Assembly: GCF_026151205.1 (NCBI RefSeq)
Contig: NC_087072.1
Location: forward strand, 15,887,669-15,951,668
Reading direction: 5' to 3'
DNA from: Bolinopsis microptera
Taxonomy: Eukaryota; Ctenophora; Tentaculata; Lobata; Bolinopsidae
DNA length: 64,000 nt
The position numbers were made by a program, and so were the translations under genes. Below the pieces are notes generated by a model. The model worked only from the letters and a program-made list of their open reading frames with translations. It did not search any database and was not told where the DNA came from. This document shows positions 38,009 to 50,100 of the stretch, piece by piece. Numbering within the stretch: position 1 is the first letter of the stretch; the number at the start of each line of letters is the position of its first letter.

Positions 38009-41000
38009 ATGATGAATTCTAAGCTCCTACAGTTTGCCAAGTCACTCTACGAAAGACAGTTATCTGATGAGCTACAACTTATTCGGTCACCTTCCAGAAT
38101 GAACAAAATATATTTGAGCAGCAATCATGATCAAAGAAATGCAACTCCCTCTCCACTGCCGATTAGGTTGGATAAGATTAGATCTCAGAATGGATCAGCC
38201 AATGATTCCAATGCTGGAAAAATGCGGCCTAAAAGCCGCCATCGAAGCCTTGCTAGTAGCAAAGTACGTCGGCTGAGGAACAGTTTTATGCCCATGCTAT
38301 TCCGGGACGCAGAGATTTCCTATAGTCCCAAATTTAACTCCAGATGTGGTGGGGGGAGAGGAGAAAGGAGAAGATCAAGAGGACAAAAAGGGTTCTGTTC
38401 AACGATCAGTCCCATCCTCAGTAGAGGATCAGACAGTTTTGACAGCGATTCAGAACAAGCTGCGACATGCAGCTGGAAAGAGGATAATAATAATACATTT
38501 GACCCAGAATTTAAGGTGAGCAGAATTCATTCGCAATTTCGTGCTTCCTTCGATCAATTGATATAATCACCTTCAACTTTCCTAGCAACTTTATATTGAG
38601 GAAATAACGAGTTTCCAACAAGCTAAATAGGTGTTGCAAGCAAGCCACTATCAGACGATACCAAATATTTACAGGTGTTCAATGTGAGCGGAAGTTACTT
38701 TTTGATAGAAACAGAAATCTTTTCCCTTTACCCCGACACTCTCCTTGGTTCTGAGCGTCTTGAGGAGTTTTACCGCCCTAAAAGGGACGAGTACTTTATA
38801 GAACACAACAAGTACGTGTTTCCCGCCATTTTGAGGTTCTACACTCACCAAGAAGAGCTGGTCTGTCCTCCTTGTATGCCTAAAGATACTTTTGAGGTGA
38901 GCTGCAGTATATACAATATACATTACACATCATACATACAATATATAACATACATTACACATCATACATACAATATATAACATACATTACACATCATACA
39001 TCTATATTATATTTTAAACTTGACGAAATTTCCCCGACAACGGGGACATAGAAGAAAAAACACCGAAAATCGACCTCAAAATGACCCTCTGGTGATGCCA
39101 AACCCAGCTCCCAAATGGAGTTGAAACCTCGCCATTTTTAGCAGGGTTGTAGAAAAAGGATAGGAATAGGCTATAGCATTCTTAGAATTTTGATTTAGGC
39201 TTTAGATTTTTTATAATTAACGTCGGAAGTGAGGTAAAATAACCGTTAGAATAATGTCGTTATTTTAGCAAAGGTTTACTGCGCTGTTGCGTAGCAACGT
39301 TAAAATGCACGTGCGCGAGCAATAACATCTTAACTACGCGCGTTGTTATGCTGTATGCTACGTCATAACTTCAAAACTAGCTCACATTTACGCTCACGCT
39401 ATGACTTATATTCATAACTTTGGTTGTGATTGGTATTTTTTGATGCGGTAAAAAGTATCGTTTTGGGAATCCGAATACTAACAACGCTGTCGCCATTGTT
39501 AGATAAATTTCATTATGTCTACTGTATTATAACAGAGCTGTATGATGAAGAGAAATTAAAACATAACTGATTTTTAAAATTTCCTCGAACAAAGCTTTCG
39601 ACTAGCGGGTTTCTAGTACAATATATAACATACATTACACATCATACATACAATATATAACATACATTACACATCATACAATATACATTACACATCATAC
39701 ATACAATATATAACATACATTACACATCATACATACAATATATAACATACATTACACATCATACATACAATATACAATATACATTACACATCATACATAC
39801 AATATATAACATACATTACACATCATACAATATACATTACACATCATACATACAATATATAACATACATTACACATCATACATACAATATATAACATATA
39901 TTACACATCATACATACAATATATAACATTCATTACACATCATACATACAATATATAACATATATTACACATCATACAATATACATTACACATCATACAT
40001 CTCTACTATAATTCAAAAGATTCTTTTTGTAGAATGTATGTACGACCGCCCACGTGCAAATCAGACGAGAAATAGGAAGTTGCGTAGTTACCATGGTAAC
40101 GAGGATTGTTACACGCACGTGCACGTGCAATGATTGTTTTAACGTCATTTTGATCAGTTTTGTCGATATTACAATGTGTTTAGTACGAGCAACATTTTAA
40201 TTGGCTTTATCTTTGGTTGTGATGGATATTTTTTGACGCGATTTAAACTTACTAAGAAAAAATACTATCAATATTAGCTTCCTCCCTGTGACCACAGGTT
40301 TTCTAGTCTATACTATAATTTAAACTTGACGAAATTTCCCCGGCAACGGGGACATAGAAGAAAAAACACCGAAAATCGACCTCAAAATGACCCTCTGGTG
40401 ATGCCAAACCCAGCTCGCAAATGGAGTTGAAACCTCGCCATTTTTAGCAGGGTTGTAGAAAAAGGATAGGAATAGGCTATAGCATTCTTAGAATTTTGAT
40501 TTAGGCTTTAGATTTTTTATAATTAACGTCGGAAGTGAGGTAAAATAACCGTTAGAATAATGTCGTTATTTTAGCAAAGGTTTACTGCGCTGTTGCGTAG
40601 CAACGTTAAAATGCACGTGCGCGAGCAAGAACATCTTAACTACGCGCGTTGTTATGCTGTATGCTACGTCATAACTTCAAAACTAGCTCATATTTACGCT
40701 CACGCTATGACTTATATTCATAACTTTGGTTGTGATTGGTATTTTTTGATGCGGTAAAAAGTATCGTTTTGGGAATCCGAATACTAACAACGCTGTTGCC
40801 ATTGTTAAATAAATTCCATTATGTCTACTGTATAACAGAGCTGTATGATGAAGAGAAATTAAAACATAACTGATTTTTAAAATTTCCTCGAACAAAGCTT
40901 TCGACTAGCGGGTTTCTAGTACAATATATAACATACATTACACATCATATATATAATATATAACATACATGATACATTATACATACAATATACAACATAC

Positions 41001-42738
41001 ATTACACATCATACATACAATATATAACATACATTACACATCATATATATAATATATAACATACATGATACATTATACATACAATATACAACATACATTA
41101 CACATCATACATACAATATATAACATACATGATACATTATACAATTTAATTAATTACATAGTCATACAATATACGTTGGGTAGTCTCCACCTTTATACCG
41201 TAGCTTGTAGAAGTGATTCTGACTAATTGTGACAGGAAATTATTCGATACACCTATTTTCAGGATTGTATGGAGTTTTACGGACTGTTGCCCTACTTCCA
41301 GGGCTTGAAGTCGGTGGTTAATGGTGGCCCAGAAGTGTTGGATCCCAAAACCTGGAAAGATAGGCTATCTTGCACCCTGCAGTTTCCCTACTTTTCGCAA
41401 ACAGCGAAAGCGTATGCCATATTCGACATCTGCGTTATAGTTCTCAGGTGTTTTAAAATTTGTATCTCATATTGAGAAATATTATAAACATCGTTTACAA
41501 AATATTACAGCCATTTTCTGACAAATGTGCTTGAAGATCACTCAAAAATCCGAGGTTTTTGAGCACCTTTGACGCATTTTGACAAATTTTGACATGTTAA
41601 GTGGTTCCAAAAGGTGGTTCCTTGGGGCAAGCGATTGGTTCTGATGGTTTTCAGGGATATTTTTTGACCCCAACAAATAAATTTGGGTTAAAGAATTCAG
41701 AATTTCAAAAATGGTGTTCAAACAAATTTGTCAGAAAACAGCAGAATTGACCATTAACTGTGTCTCTATATCCTCAGTACGATGACGCTGGTGCTGGAAT
41801 CTATTCCAGAACTCACCCGCCAACCATACTTTAATGTGGTGAGATAAATTGTATCATTTTATTTCGTTCTTATTAAGTTTTACTCTCCGTAGTAGGTATT
41901 TGATCGTGCCAGTCAAAATGTCTTATAGTAATAAGATATAGGAATGCTGACCGTAAGTGATTTCCCAATTCCATACGAGAATTTACTTTCAACATTAATT
42001 TTGCAGTCTTAAGAACAAGGAAAACCACTGGCACTTTTTCACTTTTCAGGTGGCACAAATAGTTGAGGCGTGTGTGAACGTGTACTTCACAATCCAGGCT
42101 CTCCTTCTCCTCCTCGTTTACTCGCCGTGGAAGGATTACTTTAAAAGCGTGCTTCACTGGATCGATATTATCTCAATATTACCTTTCTATCTGAGACTCA
42201 TCGCTGGGAGTTTCTTTAACCAGGTCTGTTTGATTGTTATATTGATTTGCAAAGCTGTGTTATTATTAATAACTTATACTTATAAAACTATAAAATACAG
42301 TTTACAATTCGTCTTATTGTCCTCTCTATCTGCCAGGTAGGAGGGTTCCGAGTACTGCGTCTTATCCGACTACTCCGAGTAATGAAGCTGTTCAGACACT
42401 CCCGAGGTAGCCAGACTATGATGACCTTCCTCCTTGCTTCTCTCCCTGAAATCATGTTACTTCTTCTCATGTGGAGCATTGGAGTTCTCCTCTTTGGACC
42501 CCTCATCTTCTTTATCGAACACGCCCACGGGGAAAACGACTTCAAGTCAGCCTTCTCTGGAATGTGGTTTTGTGTGGTCACTATTGGGACTGTTGGATAT
42601 GGGGACTTGTCACCTGCCACTAACTTGGGCAAATTCGTGTCAGCACTTTATACAATTCTCAATCTGACCATCATGACAATACCTATATCCATTATTATCA
42701 CCAAGTTTAGCAGGTCGGTGAGGCAGGCTAAGAAGTAG
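38009..42738 (+). CDS. Voltage-gated K+ channel (Kv) alpha subunit, divergent
   Basis: Exons 38009-38515, 38675-38896, 41263-41447, 41778-41838, 42050-42223 and 42337-42738 give 516 residues with every phase agreeing. Residues 1-169 are a basic cytoplasmic region. The T1/BTB tetramerisation domain follows (VFNVSGSYFLIETE, YPDTLLGSE, KRDEYFIEHNKYVFPAIL, then FYGLLPYF). S1 is near 290-320, S2 326-348 and S3 358-378 (WIDIISILPFYL). S4, at about 385-403, has a positive residue at every third position six times (FRVLRLIRLLRVMKLFRH). The pore helix and selectivity filter TVGYGD are at 468-473. S6 ends IPISIIITKFSRSV, and only a short C tail follows. In S2 the usual Glu of the charge-transfer centre is Gln (YFTIQA), and in S6 the PxP hinge is PIS. 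Membership of the Kv family is certain; the subfamily is not. Intron 2 carries a satellite and Helitrons. Confidence 0.95.
38908..39000. repeat. 32-bp AT-rich satellite, first block
   Basis: A unit containing CATACATTACACATCATACA and ATACAATATATAA repeats from shortly after the exon 2 donor of the Kv gene. The array continues at 39617-39999 and 40920-41150, broken by Helitron-like insertions. Shortened and changed units occur in the last block. Confidence 0.85.
39001..39616 (+). mobile_element. Non-autonomous Helitron-like element, copy 1 (616 bp)
   Basis: It starts TCTATATTATA and ends GGTTTCTAG, followed by T: the 5'-TC and CTRR-3' ends of Helitrons. A TCGAA/TTCGA stem lies about 11 bp before the terminal CTAG. 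Removing it rejoins CATCATACA and TACAATATATAA, an exact satellite unit, so it entered between A and T with no target duplication. No Rep/helicase gene is present. The copy at 40307 is nearly identical. Confidence 0.78.
39617..39999. repeat. 32-bp AT-rich satellite, second block
   Basis: About a dozen full or shortened units of the same 32-bp repeat as the first block, between the first and second Helitron-like insertions. Confidence 0.88.
40000..40306 (+). mobile_element. Second Helitron-like family, 307 bp
   Basis: It begins TCTCTACTATAAT and ends with the perfect hairpin CCTGTG-AC-CACAGG followed by TTTTCTAG, a classic Helitron 3' end. The inside differs from its neighbour except for a short shared block (TTTGGTTGTGAT...TATTTTTTGA). 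The next element starts on the very next base. Confidence 0.75.
40307..40919 (+). mobile_element. Non-autonomous Helitron-like element, copy 2 (613 bp)
   Basis: It starts TCTATACTATA directly after the CTAG of the 307-bp element and ends GGTTTCTAG before T. It is nearly identical to copy 1, differing by a few substitutions and small indels. Taking out both joined elements (40000-40919) restores an intact satellite unit, so the pair occupies one A|T target. Confidence 0.78.
40920..41150. repeat. 32-bp AT-rich satellite, third block
   Basis: Degenerate continuation of the same satellite. Variants include GATACATTATACATACAATATA. It ends about 110 bp before Kv exon 3. Confidence 0.8.
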
Positions 42739-44184
42739 CCTGCTGAGAAGTCAGAACTTTGATGGCAGTGATAATTAAAGCAATTTTTGTGCAAGGGAAA
42801 TGCCAACACGTATTTAAGTTACAAGCATTTTAGTATCGTGGACTTATGAATGTTGCGTATTTGTATACATAAAAGAATCACCATTATACATTTTTTTCCC
42901 TTCGTATTGTATCAGTTAAATGTTAACTGGCCAGAATTTAAAAACCATAGCTGCTGTTAATCTGTGTGGTCATCAACAAAAAACCACCGTTCAATTAATG
43001 GTCTGCCTCTTCAAAATTACTCAACCGGCTACGCCATAATAGTGGTTGATTACAAATTATCTGTGCGACAGTTACCTTATGTTCATTCCAAACTTCCAGA
43101 CTCGGTGGATGCCAACTTTCTTAATTTTCAGAATGACAAGAAGTGTTGGATTGGTACATACTTGCTATCTGCCGGTCAATTTAATCTGATTGTTAATCTT
43201 CAAAACTACTGCTGTTTTATAATTAAAGCCAAAGCTGCGTGCTTGCTGAATTTATATGTCATTAACATACAAATCTTCGGTTGTTCTTTCATAAGCGAAC
43301 CTCTCGAATTAAGGAATGAAGTTGTATGGAACTAAAAATAACAACAATTTTCTGCTATTATTGGATCTGTGCTGTCCCTGGCTGACCTGTTAATGTAAAC
43401 GGTTTGCCCGAATTAATTAGTTTATATTAGCTATGCATTTTTCGCAAATTTTGGTAATTCGTTGGCACGCTTTGAATAGCTCAGCTTGAGTGGAACTTTT
43501 GACATGTCACCGTTACGTTTAAAGAACAGGCATTGTGTAACCCACGAGTTGGTTGTTTATGTCCCTTTTTATCACGTCTTATTCATTATTACTATTGGCT
43601 TAATTATTTAATTGTTAGTGATTCCTCGAGTCCATATTGTGAGTTCAATAATGTAGCCCTATGTATTTTGAGCATCTGTGCACAAGATTTGTGGAGTTTA
43701 GCATTTTGGTTTGTTATCTATAACCTCTAGAATGTTAATGTTATAGATGACAGGAGACATAAACTAACCACTCATCCCTAATGGGTTAATCTAATGCATC
43801 ATATTTTGATCGTAAATCCGCGTAATTGTTCAGTCTAAGTTTTGTCGAAAATTTATTGAAACTGTTTTTAGTTTCAACTCTAGTTTTTTTCCCGACGATC
43901 AAAGCAATGTCGTGTGTTGCCAGTTTTAACTTTCTACTATGACTGGTCGTAGAATTTCCAAATTTGCGCTATTGATTATACTTGTAAATAATCGCATTTC
44001 CGCTCGGTTGCTGCTCAGTGTAACTGTAATGTAGAACTGTTGCAGAGTTAAGAATTTTACTCTTTTGAATTTACAATTTTGTTGGGTGTTTGCCCGCTGT
44101 GTGTTGGAGTATGCTTCATCTTGCTATTTTATACAGGTCGTGATCTCAAGTGGTACTAAGAGTGGTAGTTAAATTCGTATGTAA
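42739..44184. other. Kv 3' region and upstream region of the acidic-protein gene
   Basis: The first part should be the Kv 3' UTR; AATTAAAG at 42773 and other A-rich motifs could serve polyadenylation. A 123-codon open frame at 42964-43335 shows no domain and is likely chance. A possible 5' UTR acceptor (ATACAG at about 44136) precedes the next start. Confidence 0.45.
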
Positions 44185-47100
44185 ATGGAAAGCGAAAACA
44201 AAGAAGATATTCTGGAAGCAGCCTCTCTAATTCAAAAAGATGAAATAAAGGAAACATCAGAAAAAACAGTATCTGAGATAGAGGTTATCGAATCGTCAGC
44301 TCAGAACTCGTCATCTCTGAACGTAGCTCCGTGTGAAGAGGTATCTAACCCGATAAAATCCCCAGACAATACGTTATCTTTTGGAGAGGGTCAGCAACTT
44401 GCAGACTCATCTGAAATCTCTGCGGAGGCACCAGAAGCAGTTAGTCTAAAACTGAACGACCAGTCTTTAGACAGCACTTATTCTGGAGACGATGAAGATA
44501 CGTTTGACATTGAGAAGGACTATTCTGTTCCGTCGGAAGAAGATTCGAGTGTATGCGTTTCTCTCTCTCACCGTCACACTCATACCAGAAACCCGTCAGA
44601 GATATCCGAAAGCGAGGTGCTCCAGTTCTCCGGACAACCTTATGCTGTCATAGGAGGCAAGATATTTCCCTTTGACATAAATGATGAAGACTTCTTTCCT
44701 GAATTTGAACTGCCCCATGACAATGATCCACGCACAAATGACATTATCAATGACGTGCTTCAAGCATTTCCAGATGGCACTGCTGAACTCCTGGAAGATA
44801 TTGATGAGATCGATGCTGAAGCAACCCCCTTACCTCTTCGAAAGTTGGAGCTAACTGCTGGAGATGATGTATTAGATAAAACTCCTACTGATTGCAACAG
44901 TCATCCCGACTGTCAAATTTTCTCAGAAGGTAAAAGTTCTCCAGTTAATGAAAGTATTCCTGATGATGACATTGTTCGACAAAATCCCGAAAACTCTTCT
45001 CAGTCTGAATTTTCACCAGACGAAAGTAGCGAGCAGACGGATTCGGTCACTGATCAAGACATATCTGCTGCTACTGAAGAGGATCTAGCAGAAGACGGTG
45101 GCGAGCGAATGGATTCGGTCACTGATCAAGACATATCTGCTGCTACTCGAGAGGATCTGGAACCTTCTCCAGATTTGTCGATGAAAACTAATGTTTCACT
45201 AAAGATTTGCTCAGAACATCAAACTGACAGATCTCCTCAGTCTGACTCGTCTCCTGGAGAAGATGGTGGTAAGGAGATGGATTTTGCCAACCTAGACGAT
45301 CTCTCTCCAGTACCATCTGAAGAAATAGAACTTTCAAAAGATCTGCTATGTGAAACTACAAGTTCTCCACAGATGAGCTCCGACAATCGACCAGGTTATT
45401 CAGCCAAGAATCCCTCTGTTTAAAAATACTGTATTTTAATAGTGAGTCCACAGGTCATAATTAAATGTGGTGCTTTGTCTTCTGAGAGTGATGATTGGTG
45501 AAACCATTCTCTAATTCCTTTGGAGACAGACAGCACCAACCTGGCACTGCACTTATTTGTAGAACTATGAAACCCCACCATAACTGAGGCCCTAGTTTAG
45601 TAGTCTCCTAGGGGAAGAAATGGGGGCTTCGCCACGAATCAGTGACATCAGTATTCAAATATGCATCTTTTAAGTGCTGGCTTATAATTTATCCTTACTT
45701 CTCCACCCAGATTTGAGTCTCGATCTTCGTCTCGAAGAAAACACAGGGAATGAAAACGCAACGGAATTAGAGGGAATTCTCTCGCCACTGGATGAAGATC
45801 AGTTTAAACAGGTCAGTTTCTATCCATTAATCCCCACAACTAATAGTTCGCTGTCAAATAATTGTTTGTTGCACCCTCGCTGAACCCCGAGTTTATTTAT
45901 GGCGCTTTTAATTGTTCCAGTTCTGCATCTTTTATCGACAAATTCTTAATTACGTGTATCACAATTACTTCCAACCGCAGTTGATTAAATTGAAAATTGC
46001 TGAAAAATGTTCCATTTTCTTTCAATAATTCAGATCAGAAATAGCAAACTATTCTTAGCATATGATAAAATAATACTATGCATAATATTGCGATGTGGGT
46101 GAATTCATTTTCGGGGAAAATGATTTTATTTCAACAATTGTCCCACCAGATTTTAGAATTACAGGTTACGTAGATACATATTTTAGAACTGTCATGTTGG
46201 TGAATTCCATTATAAGTTGATTACATCTCCCGATTTTGTATACTTTTCATGCTGATTCCCAATTCCCATATTACATAAATCAATTGGAATTTTGATATTT
46301 TACTTTTATTTTAAATTGAATTGATGAATCAAATGCGACGTCTAGAAGTAATAACTGAAATCGAAACTTGTCGTGTTTCTGAATAGACATATAACATGGT
46401 TATGATATTATTTGAAGAGTGGTTAACCATTTTTCTTTGATGTGGCTAGAACTTTTTCTAAGTTTTCTTCATGGCATTAACACATGCAACACTTAAAATA
46501 TGCTGCGGTTAAACATGTGATAATACAAGATGAAATTTTGTAAATACATGCCCAGTCGTGTATACACATGCTAATTGAATTAAGTCAGGTAATATCAAAA
46601 GTATTAATTTTTACCACCAACTTGTATCTAGAATCTCATAAATACCCAATTTCGTCATGTGTCACTGACTTTATTCTTTCCGACAATATATTCAGGTAAA
46701 TTTCGTCATTTAATACAGTATATTATTGTACTATGATGACACCCGATTCTTTCCTTGCGGTAAAAATATATTAGCTCTTCAACCAGGGGAGAGAGTTTGG
46801 CTGGCCGAATGTATAAATCCGGCCGTATAAGTAGCTTTTCTGCCAGGTTGCTGCTTGCTGCCAATTGGATGTTCACTTACCGTGTACTTTTTTAGTCCGA
46901 TTAGTTTTTTTTTCTTGGACAGGCACAAATATGACATGCTCTGTCAAAGCTCCTAATTTGATCCGTAGTTACCTGTTACAGCTCCGATTTAAGTTTCTAA
47001 ACATTGTACTTCTTGATTTGACGTATGTATGTGTGCAATGTGCATACTCTCTTTCTTTTAAAACCGATTATTTTTGCGGGCGTGCATAGTTGCATATACT

Positions 47101-50100
47101 GGAAAACGAATCTTCATACTTTCGATCCAAGTTTAAACTGTTGCTTAATATAGTTGATTGACATTCTAGTAGCACATAAACGAGTCTAACTTCCTTGTGA
47201 CTTTTAAAGCTGCCGCTGTTTCTGCAAACTTAGTCTAAAGTTTGGGGGGTTACGTACGTGTTGACAACTGTCAACTTCTCAACTCTAGCTCCAGCCAAGA
47301 AAACCCGGAACAATGCCAACAGTGAAGGATATACTGTTCAGCCGAGTGGTAAGAAGACATCTGTTGAATATTATAATTATTTATGTCGACTCGCGGCCTT
47401 GTACATATGTGTATATTTAGCTGTTACGTCGTTTAACTCTATTGTATAATTCACTTTTTAACTATCACATGAACAAGTATATAATTCGATATACACACGT
47501 GAAGCATTTCCGTTCAGCTCAAAATTGAACAATTAAAAAATTCGTTATCGAACCAAAAAGCAAATCTTGTTAACGTCTGGATATAGGGCTGGGATTTGTC
47601 CAGTTAAACGCAGCTGCACTGACCCAGCCAAGAAACATCTCTAACGTGGCCACATCTCCAGCTATAATTGCTACTTAGCCTCTGATCGTGTCTCTGTCAG
47701 TTTTGATATGCAAACTGAATCATCTCCAGCTGATGAGCTGTAGGACTGGCCCTCCATGACGTTATCTTGTTTTTAGTTTGAGCTTGTCATGCTCCGTCGG
47801 TTAACTCGAAACACATCTTTTAGCACTATTCCGGCAACCTCTAGTTGTTAAACTGCACTTGTACATATTATTTTTATTGCTACTTCATGCCGGTTATGTG
47901 CTGATAGTTTCGTTTAATCGCCAGAATCAAGATGAAACATCAGAGCTAAAATAGCAAGGAGGAGGGCCTCTCACTTATTAGTTTCAAGTCTCCTGTAAAT
48001 GGACTTTTGAGCGGTATGTCCTTTAACACAACTCATCGCTGCCCACTGCTATTGTCAACAGTCAATATCAATTGAAGCTAGAAAGAGATCGCCTCCATGA
48101 CTTCACTGTTGGTCCAGTAACCCGACACTTCATAGTTGGTAATCTTTGTACTTCTAAGGATTGAGCTGGTCGACAAGTGTACATGTGTATAGGGGAGCTT
48201 ATACCCAACTGCCAGCGCCATGCACTCTGCAACTCGTTTATCTGCGGTTTCTCTTGTATAGCGTGCACAATGTCTCCCTTATTGTGTCTCGACAACTGAC
48301 CTCATGCTAATTTTTGGACCGATACCAATTTCGGAGCGATCGATCGTATTTTATTGAAACCAGTTTTTGTATAGCTTCTATTTTGGGCGCGTGATTTTGT
48401 CCTTTCTGTCACGTTCAATCTGCAAAAGATCAAAACGCTTTTACTAGGAGGCAAACAAATGTTATGTGTTATCTTAATGCGAGTTCGAAATTTGTGTAGA
48501 ATGCTTTGATACTTTTTATGATTTGCATTTCTACTGACACCTTCAATAAATGAAACACAAAATACCAATCAATATTAATTGACTTACTGATTAAATGCTC
48601 GAAATATTATCCGTGCCCTTGACATGATGATGTTTTAGGCGATACCAAACAGTCCGAACCCGAGACGGAACATCGTCAGAAGAAAGTCCTGTGCAGACGT
48701 GAGTTTTAATTTTGAAATTATTCAAATATTGTGCTTAATTATAAATTTACCAATATATTGCTGTCTGTGACGCAGGTTTATAGTTTAAATTTTACAGGAA
48801 TTAAGTATGTTTAATGTAAATTGTGTTCAAGTTCATCTTTACTATACCGCCACCATAATTTAATTCTGCCCGGTTACACGTCCCATCTAATCTGTCATGT
48901 CTCGACTAAGTAACTGGCTCCTTTTAGGAGAATCGAAGGACACCATATTTTATTAACCAGCAAACTCTCCATCCTCTGCAGAGTGCTCGGAAGCATCCTG
49001 ATTAGATTAAGATACAGGTTTGCACGCTGTACAGAGTAAGATACTGTGAGATTGAGCTCATGTAGTATCAGACATACCTGCTAGAGTGATTAAATATCTG
49101 AGTATTCAATATCATCCCTGGAAGCAAGCTTATTACATCCGTTACATCCGTTACATCCGTTACAAGTATTAGGTGTTCTATATGTCTCCACCAAGTGTCT
49201 TCTGGTTGCACACCAAGGAATTAAACAGGAATTAATTATTAAAAAGGAATTAAACAAGAATTAAACAGGAAATAAACAGGAATTAAACAGGGAATTAAAC
49301 AGGAATTAAACAGGGAATTAAACAGGAATTAAACATGAAATGACCAAGGAGAACACAGACGAACTCGTCTTGGTAATACAACAATTCATAAAGACGATCA
49401 GAACTCTAAAAATCGAGAGAAAGCTATAAAAATAAAATCTTAAAAACTAACCGTGTTATTTAAATATTTAAATACGAGTAAAAAATAATGGAGGCTGTGC
49501 AATGTGAGACTAGATATCCTTGCAGTGTGATTCGAGACTAAGTGCCCCATCTCCAACCTTTGAACGAGTGACGTGTTTTAGATACCACAATGCTATTAGA
49601 TTTAAGCCTTTACTACTTTTATTTAGCAATTATTTAGCTCGATCGCCATTCCTACAACCACCCTCCTATTTACTATTTAAAATGGTGCGCTCTTCAAATC
49701 CCACCAAGTTTAACTTTTTCATGATTTTCTGCGGATCAAAATGATAAGAACGATGTTTAGATTTAAAAAAAAACCATAGAGATCGCAAACCATCAAAGAA
49801 GTCGTGCACATGCAAATGTAAGTAATAAATTATATGTGGCCCTTCAATTTCGAATAAAAAATCACTTGATAATCAATAAATAAGTAACTCATAACATGTC
49901 AAACAATTAATTATAGATTATTCACAAATCCGTCACTGTTGAAATTTTAGATCCATTGCCCTACTAAGATCATCATATTATTCGCAAAAGCTTCCTATGT
50001 TTGTATGACTATTTAGTGCAGACACATTTTGGAACATTCTGGAAGGATAATATACTATGACCGATCTGGTATAAATGAACTGTAAAGGTGTCAAAATAGA

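Noticed and set aside
42964-43335. 123-residue ORF after the Kv stop
   Set aside because: Lies in the expected 3' UTR; no domain, no splice sites.
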